NCBI RefSeq assembly: GCF_964355755.1
Contig: NC_092678.1
Span: forward strand, 15,224,922 to 15,288,921
Direction: 5' to 3'
DNA: 64,000 nucleotides
From: Antedon mediterranea
Lineage: Eukaryota; Echinodermata; Crinoidea; Comatulida; Antedonidae
Shown here: piece by piece, positions 1 through 11,251 of the stretch
How the letters are laid out: every line of letters begins with the position of its first letter
Numbering within the stretch: the stretch's first letter is position 1
Position numbers and translations under genes: made by a program
Notes under the pieces: generated by a model
Told to the model about the DNA's origin: nothing
The model's database searches: none
What the model saw: only the letters and a program-made list of their open reading frames with translations

Positions 1-1390
1 TGACTTGCATTGTATCTAAAAAACAGATGGTCATTGGAATTTAAAAATTGCTGAGACCATACATATTTATATTTATTGTAATGCAATATTTTGTTAGAAA
101 ATGACCGGAGGTACAGTTATTGACCTTTGACCTAATAAACATGAACTTTATGTATACAATAAGCATTTATCTATTTGAGCATGTATCGGTAATTATTTGT
201 GGTAAGTATTAAACAATGGGTTTATACATATTATTATTATCATTTGAATATCTAATTTCTAATTCACATACTTAGTTTTTATATATTTTATAAATATTAA
301 TCAATCAATACCATGCATTTATTGTGTCAACATCCTCGTTTACATTAAGACAGTCAAGAAGTGAGAGTGGTTGATTCTTAAACTTTTGTACCTTTCATTT
401 TATTTCCTAATGCTTGTTTTTCTTGAAACATTTTCATATATAGAGCTTTCTCATACATTGAACTGCTGTCGGCCATACATTATTACGTGATCGTAGATGA
501 TAATTTGATTGCTTGGTTCAGTTGCTTGATTAGACGTTCCTTTGGGGTTGCTTCTTGGATGTTTCGATATAAGAAGTAATCTTCCAATGCTAACATTGAC
601 TGCCATTTTGTAGTTATATCGCCAAGCCAAGGTATCAATTTAAGGAGTGAGATTGTTAGAAGTGACCAAGAGGTTTTTTATGTTTACAGCATTGTATGTT
701 CCCTTCAAGCTACTAAATGTGTTTAGTTTAATTTTTTTTTTCAAGGAGTCCACAACCCGACTCTGCTCAGAAACTTCAAAAAGCTTCAACTCCTTTTTAA
801 TATATTTCTTGACTTCATTTGAAATTATTACTAAGACAATGTTAAAAAAAGTGTTGATTTTGTTATGAATGTATTTTTATAAAATCTTAAAGTATTTGTG
901 TGTTTTCTGTTGAATAGTGAGTTTGATGGGAAATCCAGTACGATTTCCTCATTTTGAGTAATGCCGCGCCAACAAGACCACCAACCCATTTTAACTGTGT
1001 TCCTTCTGTTCTTCTAGAGCCTGATCCGGGAAAAGAGCACTATTTAAATACAGATTTTTTTTTCTTTACATTCAAATTAATTACATTCTTTTATTTTCTA
1101 TTATTTGGTCATCTACATCAAGCCAAGCTGGTTCATTATGTGAATTAGAAATTAGCTATTCAAATGATAATAATATGTATAAACCCATTGTTTAATACCT
1201 ACCACAAATAATTACCGATTATTGGATACATCAAGTTCATGTTTATTAGGTCAAAGGTAAATAAGTTTACTTCCGGTCATTTTCTAACAAAATGTTGCAT
1301 TACAATAAATATAAATATGTATGGTCTCATCAATTTGAAACCATTTTTAAATTTCAATGGCCAGCCGTTTTTTAGATACAATGCAAGTCA
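1..1390. mobile_element. Foldback element with long inverted arms (left end off the window)
   Basis: Bases 1-270 are the near-perfect reverse complement of 1137-1390, leaving a unique centre of about 870 bp. Both arms contain the same landmarks, such as AAACAATGGGTTTATACATA and its complement. No transposase-like reading frame was recognised in the centre. Pairing begins at base 1, so the left arm continues outside the window. Long-armed foldback or MITE-like DNA element; superfamily unknown. Confidence 0.75.
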
Positions 1391-1485
1391 AGGTCAAAGG
1401 TCAATAGTGCAGAAAAATAGCATTTCCCATTACCTTCCGTCAAAATGTTCCATTACAATGAATATAAATATAATTTACGCTCCAA
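1252..1485. repeat. Direct subrepeat in and beyond the right foldback arm
   Basis: A block running from GTCAAAGGT through CATTACAAT to AATATAAATA occurs twice in direct orientation, at about 1252-1320 and 1398-1475. Divergence is moderate. It probably belongs to the terminal part of the foldback element, whose matching left part lies outside the window. Confidence 0.55.
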
Positions 1486-1544
1486 GTATTTTGATACCAA
1501 TATCTTGTTGATAGACCATTTTTGGTATCCTAGCACCATATTAA

Positions 1545-2059
1545 AGAAGTGAAATCTCACTTTGGGCATTAAAATCTTACGGAAATACACGAGGACCCTG
1601 ACTATAAAATGCATACTGTACATGATATACGTTTTTAATGGAGGCCATCTTGGAATTCAATATGGCTGCCATATGCTATTATTATAAATTGTACCATTAT
1701 TATAATATTGTAAGATTTATCACACAAATTACGTTCGTACGTGGTTTAAAATAGAAGCTACTATCAGTTTTGAGTAAAAAATGGGAGCCATTTTGAAATT
1801 CAAGATGGCTGCCAAAATAGGGTCGAGAGAAATTGGCCCCCAGTTGCAATGAATTCTGCTAGTCCTAAGGATTAAAAAACTGCCAAAAACTCAACTGGAG
1901 CATTAAAATCTCATGGAACTGATTTTTGGAACATTAGGTTCCCTACTATTAGGACATCTGCATATCAAGCAGATTGATAGCAGATTTATTAGTTCGGATT
2001 GATTGTTATTTTTTATTAGTTTTTTAATAATTTAATGCCCAAAGTGAGATTTCACTTCT
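1545..2059. mobile_element. MITE with 29-bp perfect terminal inverted repeats
   Basis: The 29 bases at 1545-1573 (beginning AGAAGTGAAATCTCACTTTG) are the exact reverse complement of 2031-2059. The 515-bp body has no coding potential. No clear target-site duplication is visible. The right end abuts a SINE-A copy. Confidence 0.7.
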
Positions 2060-2345
2060 ACTTTGAGTCTAGGTTGGGGCGACTTTTTCTCATTCTCACA
2101 GATTTCCTCATCTTTATCGTTTCAAATTAATTAATTAAATTTCAGTATATCACCGGGCGGTTTCGAATTAATGTTCATTGCCTAATGTGTTTATATATAT
2201 ATAAAAGTATCTCTTCGGAGATCCCGCCTCGTGAATAAAAATACTGTAAGATGAGGGCGTATCAATTTGATCTTTTGTACGCGTGCGTACAACTGAGGGC
2301 TAGTGCTGTTCCGCCGTACCACGCCGAGAATGTTAAAGAGTCGCT
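2060..2345 (+). mobile_element. SINE-A: tRNA-derived repeat, 5'-incomplete copy
   Basis: Matches the reverse complement of 10,800-11,150. It has a T-arm-like segment (GAGTCT...GTTGGGGCGAC), then TTTCTCATTCTC, CATCTTTATCGTTTC, CACCGGGCGGTTT, a TA-rich tract, and GAGGGCGTATCAATTTGATC to the end. Segment order shows that the repeat unit is joined head to tail with the next unit. The tRNA-like head is mostly missing here. Confidence 0.65.
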
Positions 2346-2689
2346 ATAAAAATCAAGTACTGATACAGACTCCTCTAAATTTCCAAACAGTCTTAGACTA
2401 TTTTGGACTCAAACCGTTTGACTATACGACAACTCAAATGGGCTAAACCCCAAGCAATCATAGACCATGAATAACATCTATGATGTTATGCCATAGGTTG
2501 CGACACCTCACATGATGGAAGCATGTGTGATAATTCGAATTTTGCACAAAACCGGTTCTACTGTCACTCTCCGGCCAAATAATTTCCAAAATGATATTGG
2601 ACAAACAGGCCGAATAGCGTGAAAGAGAGAGCTAGCTAAGGCCTAGGAGTAGTATGTATGCAGCGTGCGCGAGCGATGGAGGTGTGTGT

Positions 2690-2802
2690 GTGAAGAGTGC
2701 ACGAAGGCAATCACGTGAATTGTGAACAACTAATGAATTATTCATGTCTATTTTGTGACGTTTTATGAAGGATCCCCAATTTATGTACGAAATAATAATC
2801 GC
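2690..2802. mobile_element. Right end of a MULE-like MITE (partial)
   Basis: Contains the family's terminal sequence (TTTTGTGACG, then CCCCAATTTATGTACGA and AATCGC at 2,802) and subterminal CACGTGAATTG, as in the complete copies at 25,369 and 43,527. No left terminus was found upstream. The end abuts SINE-B at its box A region, so this copy probably inserted into that SINE and later lost its left part. Confidence 0.6.
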
Positions 2803-3070
2803 GAGCAGTTATGACAGTGGAACCGTAGCCATAAAAAAGAAAGGGTTCGAGGCTCACTCACTCCATGGTTCTGGTGGTAGAACGAGTCTTCTCTCTTAAG
2901 GACTATCAACCGTTGGTTCAATGTACACATCTAGCTCATGTGCACTTTAAAGAATGTAATGCATCTTTCTATACGAGTAGAAACTGATCATAACAAACAG
3001 ACGAGGGTCCGTCCTTCACTATAACTGGATAGGTACAACCATAATTAAATATTGTATTAAATACAAATAA
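2803..3070 (+). mobile_element. SINE-B: class II tRNA (Leu/Ser-like)-derived SINE
   Basis: Shares its body with 59,482-59,790 (+) and about 23,399-23,680 (-). Visible parts are a remnant of the tRNA head (GAGCAGTTATGACAGTGG), a box B-like GGGTTCGAGGCTC, then GTTCTGGTGGTAGA and the tail ATAACTGGATAGG followed by an A/T-rich end. Flanks on the 3' side match those of the 59.5-kb copy, so this SINE was in place before the block was duplicated. Confidence 0.7.
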
Positions 3071-3420
3071 ATAAAGTTTAAAAAAATACATGGCACTTTA
3101 AAGACAGTGACAAAAATATTAGGTTTATTTTTATTATCTGACCAATAGATATCCATTAAAACATGCATAAAAGTAGTTGAAGATGTATTGTTTTTTGTTG
3201 AATATGCCATTCACTTCGACAAAAAATTGGATCGAAAAAAAAGTATTTACCTATGAAAAGTGTAAAGTAAAGCATAAAATGATAAAATTGTCTGCCAGAC
3301 AATGAATAAGTGAAATCATTATTTTCTTTCGTATTTTTTTTTCTTATGCAAGTGAATAATGTCATTAAAACTGCAAAATGGTCTATTTTTCATGATTTTG
3401 GGGCCAATACATCTTTAACT

Positions 3421-3807
3421 AGAGGGTGCTCCGAGTGTACAAACCTCCGCCTACTGTAAAATTCTTCTACATAAAATATCCCCGGAAAATATATACATAT
3501 ATATATATATTTTTTTTTTTATTAGGTCCAAGTGTAAATAGGCTAACTGCACACTACAAAGTTGTGGATGAGATTTTGGTGTAATGGTTATGTATCCAGC
3601 CTCCATCCAGTTTTTTTGTTAGTTGTGACCTTAACCTATCACCTTTTCCCCTCAAAATCGAACTCGTCCGAGCTTTTGGGGAATATATCATTGTGGCCAA
3701 ATTTGGTGAGAATCGGATGAAAACTGTAGTCTCCAGGCTGTTCACATACACACGCACGCAAACACGCAAACATACAGGGGTGAAAACATAACCTCCTTGG
3801 CGGATGT
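3421..3807. mobile_element. About 390-bp insertion, non-coding repeat
   Basis: Absent at the partner site near 60,238, where ACATCTTTAATTAATAATAA runs on uninterrupted. It holds a (TA)n tract, the phrase TTGGTGAGAATCGGATGAAA, and ends CCTCCTTGGCGGATGTAAT; the left end has AACCTCCGCC. This resembles a repeat common in marine invertebrate genomes (from memory, not searched). Non-autonomous DNA element or SINE. Confidence 0.5.
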
Positions 3808-4106
3808 AATAATTAATAATACTTATTATATGATAGCCAATTACCAAAAATGGTTATTGCCAAACGGCCATACATCATTGTACAACTTGGAAGCTTGTAA
3901 CCATCCGATTCCTACATCTGTATCCTCTAGCTGTGTGTCGGACAATTCTAATTTAATGTGAAACTGCTTTTCTAATTAAATCTGGTACCATAATATGTTA
4001 ATTTTACCATTGCTATCATCTACTAAACAGTAGCTGTTTGGTCTGGCTGTAATGTGGTTGTCTCACGCTATTTGATCTGATGTTTTTTTGATATATGATG
4101 ATATCA

Positions 4107-6878
4107 AGTTATTCACATAATGCAAACATATACAAAATATAAAAGATACAAGTGGTTGGAAATTAAGTAAATAATAGTTACATTATGCCTGGAGAATACC
4201 ATTTAAACCCCAAGGAGCTTTAAGCCTGGATCCACCAGAAAGAATAAAAAAGTTAAAAATAATAATAATAAGCAAGGTGAAGGTTAGCTACTGACAGACA
4301 GGGACGGACATGTACGACGATACAAACACGACAAGGACGACAGGAAGGACAAACTGTATTTATATGATTTGCCTAATTAAATTTAATTATAAGTTATTAA
4401 TATGATCAAAATAATTAATTTAATTTTTATTTTGATATTAGATAAGATTTTTAGTTTATTTTTAGAGTATTATTTGTTTTGCTATTAGTTATTGACGGAT
4501 TAAGAGAGTTTCAGAGTAGGGGACCGGTATGTAGTATAGAGTTGAGTATTTGCTTACTGTTATAGTTTTTAGAAATGTAGTTGTTTGCGTTCCTAGTGTT
4601 ATATTTGTGTAGTTTGTTATTTTTAGTGAAGAAACCGTTGAAAGTGGATGGTAGTTTGTTATTAGAGTACCTAAACATGAAGAAGGCAGTTTGCAATTTA
4701 TTAATGTCAAAAATGTTTAGGGTATTTAGGGTGTGAAAAAAGAGGTTTAGAGTGGGAGAGGTATTTTGAGAGAGTGCAAATGCGAAGGGCCTTTTTTTGG
4801 AGTTTGAAAAGTTTGTCTATTTTGGTTGTTTCCGTGCTGGTCCATGGACAGAGAGTTCAATGTTTTGAGTTAGTGGCTGCCCATGCAATGTTGCAGTAAG
4901 AGAGATGTGGAAGTATTAGAGTATTATATAAAGAAAAAAGGATGTTAGACGGAAGAGTGAATTTAAGTTTATTTAGTATGCCAATAGTTCTTGAAATTTT
5001 GTTTGATATGTTATTAATATGGAAATTCCAGTTCAGTTTATTATCAATAATTACACCAAGAAAATGGGTGTGGTCGACTGGTTTGATGGGTATATTATCG
5101 ATATAGATATTTGTATTTGTAGCATTATTGTTGTTTTTATTTCCGAAAAAGTGAATTTAATTTGTTTGCTGATGTTTAGTGAAAGCTTGTTGATTTTAAA
5201 CCAGTTTGAAACGTTTCGGATTTCTCGGTTGAAAGTTTGAATTAAAGTGTTAGGATCTGGGCTGGAGAGAAAGATATTAGTGTCATCTGCAAATAGAACA
5301 TAAGAGAAATAGTTTGAGGCATAAATCAGATCATTTATGTAGATTATAAAGAGAAGGGGACCAAGAATAGAACCTTGAGGAACGCCACATTTAACAGGAA
5401 GGATGTCAGAGGAGTGAGAAATAAAAGAAGTGAATTGAATTCTGTCTTGAAGGTAGTTAGTAATTAGGGATAATAGAATTCCACGGATGCCATAGTGGTT
5501 AAGTTTAGATAAGAGGATTGAATAGTCAATAGTGTCAAAAGCTTTGGATAGGTCGAGGAATAGGCCAATGGTGTGATGCTTTTTTGATAGTGCGACAGAA
5601 ATTTTATTTTGGATGTCAAGAAGTGCGAGATCAATGGATTGTTGTAAGCGGAAGCCATACTGGTTGTTTTGAAGAATGTTATGGGTAGAGAAGTAATGAT
5701 AAAGTCTGTCATAGATAATGCGTTCTAGTATTTTAGAAAAGCAAGATAGGAGAGAGATAGGTCGATAGTTTGAGAAGGAATGTGGGTCGTTTTTTTTGAA
5801 AACGGGGATTACTTTAGCAGTTTTTAGGGAGGATGGAAAAATACCAGTAGAAAAAGAAAGATTAAAAATATGAGTAAGGGGACCGGCAATAAATGGTGCA
5901 ATATCTTTTAAAACCTTAGGGTCAATGTCATCCGGCCCAGAGCTTTTGCCGTTTTTAAATTTTGATGTGATGTCGAGAATTTCTTTGCTAGAGGTGGGGG
6001 AGAAGAAGATAGAGTCCACCGTTGGATTGTATATTTGAAGCAAGCTTGGGGCCAATTTCAGTAAAATATGGATTAAATTTGGTAGCAATTTCAATGGGAT
6101 CAGTTAATTTAATGTCGTCATTTAGAAAAAATGTGGCTGTTGTCTTTTGGATGTTTTTCCCTAAGATATTATTGATTGTTTGCCATGTTTTTTTTATGTT
6201 GTTTTTGTAATTATCAAATTTATTTGTAAAATGTTGTTTACTTGAAATTCTAATCAGATGGGTAAGTTTATTTCTGAATGTTATATAGTTGGTTTTATTG
6301 ATTTGGGTAGGTGAATTTATGTATTTTTCATATAGTTTATTTCGAGTATTTGTAGATTTTATTATTCCATTTGTTATCCAAGGTTTGTTTAGTTTACGTT
6401 TATTTATTTTAATTTTTGTCCTTGGAATATTAGTATTGTATAATAAAGAAAATTTATCATGGAATAATTTATATGATTCTTCCGCAGAGTTGTTTTCATA
6501 TACCTCATTCCAGTTTGTGTTGATTAAATTGACACCTAATGATGCAATTGTTTTAGAATTAATTTTTCTTGTGGAGTACGTATTTTGAATTTGTATCTGA
6601 CGAGTATGAGAGTTAACATTGGGATTATTTGGTATTTGGAATATTGGGAAGTGATCGGTGATGTCGTTGTATAGTATACCTGGAGTAAGTTTATGGTCAA
6701 GAACATTGGAAAATATGTTGTCAATAAGGGTAGAGGATTTAGTAGTAATTCGGGTGGGTTTATCAATGAGAGGGTAAAACGATGCAGAGTACATGATGTT
6801 TACAAATTCATTAGTGGGACTATGTGTTGTATGTTTCAGAAGGTCAAGGTTAAAGTCACCACAAACAAACGAGTGTTT
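4107..6878 (-). mobile_element. LINE-1 copy: 5'-truncated jockey/CR1-like non-LTR retrotransposon
   Basis: Boundaries come from the empty site in the paralogous block (near 60,545): flanking sequence resumes at about 6,879. The minus strand reads the C-terminal part of an apurinic endonuclease, a reverse transcriptase and a C-terminal tail extending to about 4,430, then a 3' UTR. Truncation lies within the endonuclease domain, as expected for target-primed integration that stopped early. Confidence 0.85.
4430..6878 (-). pseudogene. LINE ORF2: endonuclease C-terminus and reverse transcriptase, frameshifted
   Basis: The upstream frame (ending 5988) starts in VCGDFNLDLL and contains KPTRITTKSSTLIDNIFSN and DITDHFPIF, which mark the endonuclease C-terminus. 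The downstream frame (5051-6094) has the fingers/palm motifs KVIPVFKKNDPHSFSNYRPI, DLSKAFDTIDYSIL, GVPQGSILGPLLFIIYINDL and the catalytic FADDTNIF. Further frame changes carry the thumb and C-terminal segment to about 4,430 (HLSYCNIAWAA is readable). The two large frames overlap around 6,000-6,090, so at least one frameshift separates them. The copy lacks an N-terminus and ORF1. Family assignment (jockey/CR1 superfamily) rests on motif style only. Confidence 0.85.
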
Positions 6879-7049
6879 TTTTATGTTTTCTGTTTTAAAT
6901 ATCTCTAACAATCTAGCTTTCCCACTTTTCATTTAGTTTCATTATCATCATCTTCGCCATCTCCCTTTCTAATACATCTCCATTAGTGATCATCTTTTGG
7001 ACAATTTTCCTATTTGCTTGAACCATTTTGATAAACTGAGCCAATGTAA

Positions 7050-7689
7050 GATCACCCGATTCTTTGGTTGTCATCAGACTCAGTAGCCAGACTACCAGAC
7101 ACCTATCTAACTGTATTAAGTACTTTTAATACACGATATCTCTGTCATCAGGTTCATATCTAGAGATCAGCTTTATTATACTGTCATGCAAGCATGGATA
7201 TGCCTCAGTGTTTTCCGCCACTTTGAGGCTTTCTAGTCAATTATTGTTATTGATTATACAAATTATGTACAGTACTTAGTTCAGTAGCTCATCTACCTTT
7301 TTTAGCAGGGTATCATGAATATCCTAGCTAGGCTAGACCTACTAGTCTGGCGGGATATCAACCAATTATTTTGGTGGTACGATTTTAGGGTAGGAAGTTA
7401 CGATTTGGCATGGGTACGAGTCCACCAGGGGTTGAATCGACCAGGGTACACCCACTAGTCCTACTAGAGCATAGGCTATAGGCCTGTGGGAATGGGAAAT
7501 CTAGACCGCTACTACCTAATCTGGATTTGATATTGAATACACATTTTACGTTACACATTGCTTCTAGATAGGAACCTAATAACAGAGATATCGTGTATTA
7601 AAAGTACTTAATACAGTTAGATAGGTGTCTGGTAGACTGGCTACAGTCTACAGCACTGAGTCTGATGACAGCCACAGAATCGGGTGGTC
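7050..7689. mobile_element. 640-bp MITE with about 115-bp terminal inverted repeats
   Basis: Left end GATCACCCGATTCT is mirrored at the right end (AGAATCGGGTGGTC). The arms stay complementary for about 115 bp, including GATATCGTGTATTAAAAG on the right, with a small indel. The paralogous block reads straight through near 60,692, giving an empty site. No obvious target duplication beyond 1-2 bases. No coding capacity. Confidence 0.8.
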
Positions 7690-8010
7690 AGATGCAATGC
7701 CTCGCGAGCTTATGAATACGTTGTAATAAGCAAGCTTTACTCCAAGCCTGGTATTATATTTGTTCAAGAGTCGGTTATATTCGGCAAACTTTGATTTTGC
7801 AATCTGGACCGCAAAATCAGTTCAACGTTACCGGTTTCCATTTGGCTTATAAATGATCAAACTATCAAGTTATCTAAAACTTTCAGAGTTTTTTACTGCA
7901 TTTCAACAAGCCTACTAATGGAGTATAGGTATTCATGTTTTCAGTTGTTACATTATATAACAGTATTTCATTTTATTATTTATTCGGTCTATTTCAATAT
8001 AATTATATAT

Positions 8011-8057
8011 GGGTCAACCTAAGTGAACTTAATCACTGTAGCGGAGCCGGTTGACCC
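8011..8057 (+). other. Conserved intronic stem-loop
   Basis: GGGTCAACC and GGTTGACCC form a perfect 9-bp stem around a loop of about 29 nt, some 50 bp upstream of the ankyrin exon acceptor. The duplicated block keeps the stem (8 bp) and almost all of the loop at 61,005-61,049. Function unknown; it could be a tiny insertion or an intron structure. Confidence 0.5.
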
Positions 8058-8107
8058 AATGTTATGTATAAGACTCATTATATTTGATGTTTATGACTTC
8101 TTCACAG

Positions 8108-9439
8108 GAAGGAAACACACCGATCAATATTTATCTGATGCGTAATGATGTTAAATTAGAGATATTGTACTGTCTGATAACCAATGGTGAATCACCAACA
8201 TTCCCAAAAGAGGTAATTTGACAAAAACTTTTAATTGCAATAGTATGGCATATTGGTACTAGTATGATTAATGATAATTATTATTTTGCTTCGTTTTTTT
8301 ACCTTGAAACGTAAGAAGGTATTGTACTCTATGTTAATTATTATTATCATGATACAACTTCTCTTGGTATAAATAATACATTTTAGCGACTTTCGATTAA
8401 TGTGATTTAAAAATATTTAATTATTAAAAAGATAACATTTTTTATTTTTTTTGTAGGAAGGAAGCAATGCTCTACATGTACATCTAAGTGGTAGATATGT
8501 TAAACCTACATTAGAAATTGTGACTTATCTCATTAAACTTGGTGTATCTCCAACATTACAGAATAAGGTAAAGTACATAAGAGTGGGCTCCCATGATCTA
8601 ATCTTGTGTAATTATTGGGTGGGACTCAAACAAACCTCCAAATCAAGAGTGTGGTGTCCATAACGCTATACCTGCATCATAGTTTAAATAAATAAACATG
8701 TAACCCGCGGAGCTACAAAATGGAAGGACGGTTATTCTACATTAAATTTACGGCGAAATTGTGTTTCTTTATCTGTTTTTTACCCCATTTAAAAATTTAG
8801 TTTTTTTGTGTGATGTTACTTACAACAATGGCATCAAAATAATCAATTAAGGACACGAATGAATTATGACTGGAAGAACACGCCGAGGAATTTTCAAACT
8901 GTAATTGCTATTCCAGTATGAATACTACTTTCAATTAAAACCTAACTATCTAATAGTATCTCATCTTGCATAACACTGAACATCTCCTTACCATATACTA
9001 CTCATTTTCACATAGATTCCAATATATTCATGGAATGCGGTACTGGTATTTGTTACGTTTAATAGTCCTTTTATAATACACTGGCCTCGAATGTTGAAAA
9101 TGTTATCTTATTTTAGGAACAAATTAAAGTAAGCTTACCAATACGATGTTTACCACTTCGAGTGAATATTTTGAAAACATTCGAAAGCACATACATGTGT
9201 GTCTAAAATACTAATACTAAAAATAGCTTCCCAGTTGGCTAACCAAATTTAAAGGCACCGCACAAATACACATTTGACGCGTATGATTATAAAGTGGGCT
9301 GCAATTGTTTAGTACGCGAATGACCTAGATATTTGATATACTTTATGTTTATAGGAAGGAAAATCAGCAGTATCTGTTTTAGAAGAAAATACGCAGATAG
9401 AACAAACAGAAAAAATAATGATTTTAGAGTATTTTGACA
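8108..9439 (+). CDS. Gene A exons 1-3: ankyrin-type repeats
   Basis: Exon 1 (8108-8212, 35 codons) and exon 2 (8457-8567, 37 codons) are phase 0 at both ends and each encode one ankyrin-like unit: EGNTPINIYLM...LITNGESP and EGSNALHVHLS...LIKLGVSP. Exon 3 (9355-9439) begins EGKSAVSVLEE and ends in phase 1 inside a degenerate last repeat. The G(N/S)TPL-H core is recognisable but weak, as in diverged ankyrin units. The same one-repeat-per-exon organisation is seen in gene B. Confidence 0.8.
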
Positions 9440-10733
9440 GTAAGTTAAAAATATTATATTAAACTACATTAAAGTTGATTTAACTTTAAAGCAAAAACGT
9501 TTTGATGTTGAACAATAAACAGTTGAATTCGGAAAACAAATGTTATTATTATTACAGTAAATTTTACATACAACCCAACCGAAATGATACATGTATGTTA
9601 TGCGTATTTTTAATTGTTTATAATTAGAATGGCTAGTTCCTCCAGAAATATTTGCCATGGGTAAAGAGGCTATTAAGATATATAAAGATGAACTTAACAA
9701 TGGTGAAATTACAGTTGTGAATTCAAGATGTATGTTTCTTGGGAAGGAAGGTGCTGGCAAGACCAGCTGCGTAAAGTCCATGCTTAGAGAGAGGTAAACA
9801 AAATACAAATGATACAAATTAACATATTAGGCTAATATTTGTAATCAATTATTTCAACGTAAATATATACGTGTATTATGTTTACTAATGGTTATAATAT
9901 AGGCCTACAGATTTTTTTTTTTAAATTGCGTATTTGTATAAATTAGTCTGATAATTTCAATTCGTAAAACTTACATGTTGGATGTAATGGATAAAAAAGT
10001 ATTTTGTTTCAACGTCAACGTACATGTTTATAATAGATTCAACCCCAATGAACTATCGACAGATGGTATAGTTACGGCCACCGTGTTTAAAGCAACCGAC
10101 AAGATCAAATGGAAGAAGATTACAGATGAAAACGGTAAAGATTACCCGAACTCTAAATGATTGTCTTACTTTATCATCATTATTTTTATTTCTTTAAAAT
10201 TGATTACCTGTGTGTCTGGAATTTTTGAAATGTTTAAAAGACTGACATCAAACGGTAATAGGCATACAAGTTTAAATTAATTCCTTTCTCATAAACTCCT
10301 AACAATATCTTTTAATACGATATTAATTCTTTGCCAATTTGTTTATTTGTACAGATTCTGAGCTAACCAAAAAAATGCGTGAAAATGCGTTAGCAAAAAA
10401 AGTTGACGAGTTAAGACTGGGTATGTACAGCAAAACTAATGGAAGCGTGTTTAAAATTCGAATGCATTCACCTTTCATTTATCAATTATGAACGAAACTG
10501 TAGATAAATAATAGGATTCGATATTATGGGATAAAACAATACCCTAGATGATAGTATTAAAATGGTGAAATTCAACAGTTTTATTTAGGATCACCATAAG
10601 ATTATTAAAATCACATGATTAATATCATAAAATTTAAAATACCAAAAACATGACGTTATAAACAATGATAACAATACAAATTCAAAATACTGGCAATAGT
10701 AAAACATCTTAGAAATAGGATTTAAAAAAACTT

Positions 10734-10799
<66 letters not shown>

Positions 10800-11216
10800 A
10801 CAACAGGCATAGAAATAAATTCCAAACCGCCCGGTGATACACTGAACATTATTTAATTAATTTTTGAAACGATAAAGATGAGGAAATCTGGGAGAATGAG
10901 AAAAAGTCGCCCCAACTGAGACTCGAACTCGGACCGTCTGCTTGATATGCAGTTGCCCTAACCATTATACCACTGGGGCTTTCATGGTATTGTTCTTTAA
11001 CTCGATCGGATAACGACCCTTTAACATTCTCGGCGTGGTACGGTTGGAACACAACTAGTCCTCAGTTGTACGCACGCGCACCAGAGATCAAATTGATACG
11101 CCCTCATCTATAATTCAGTATATTTATTCACTAAGCGGGATCTCGAGATATACTTTTATATATATATAAACATAACAGGCATAGAAATAAATTCCAAACC
11201 ACCCGGTGATACACTG

Positions 11217-11251
<35 letters not shown>

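Larger units (their letters stand above)
2803..8107 (+). repeat. Intronic segmental duplication, copy 1 (paired with 59,482-61,085)
   Basis: Segments 2,803-3,420, 3,808-4,106, 6,879-7,049 and 7,690-8,107 align in order with 59,482-61,085. The alignment ends at the splice acceptor before gene A's first visible ankyrin exon, and in the partner at an acceptor-like site in gene B. Three insertions (3,421-3,807, 4,107-6,878 and 7,050-7,689) break the alignment and are absent from the partner. Paralogous intron sequence of two related genes. Confidence 0.85.

Noticed and set aside
1950-1970. CTGCATATCAAGCAGA-like phrase (SINE-A anticodon arm) inside the 1,545-2,059 MITE
   Set aside because: Match is only about 15 bases and the flanks do not continue as SINE; may be a remnant or chance.
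9464-9817. 117-residue minus strand frame
   Set aside because: Shadow of gene A exon 4 and its intron.
10909-10980. Functional tRNA gene on the minus strand
   Set aside because: Good cloverleaf, but it is part of a repeated SINE unit and the first acceptor pair is lost.
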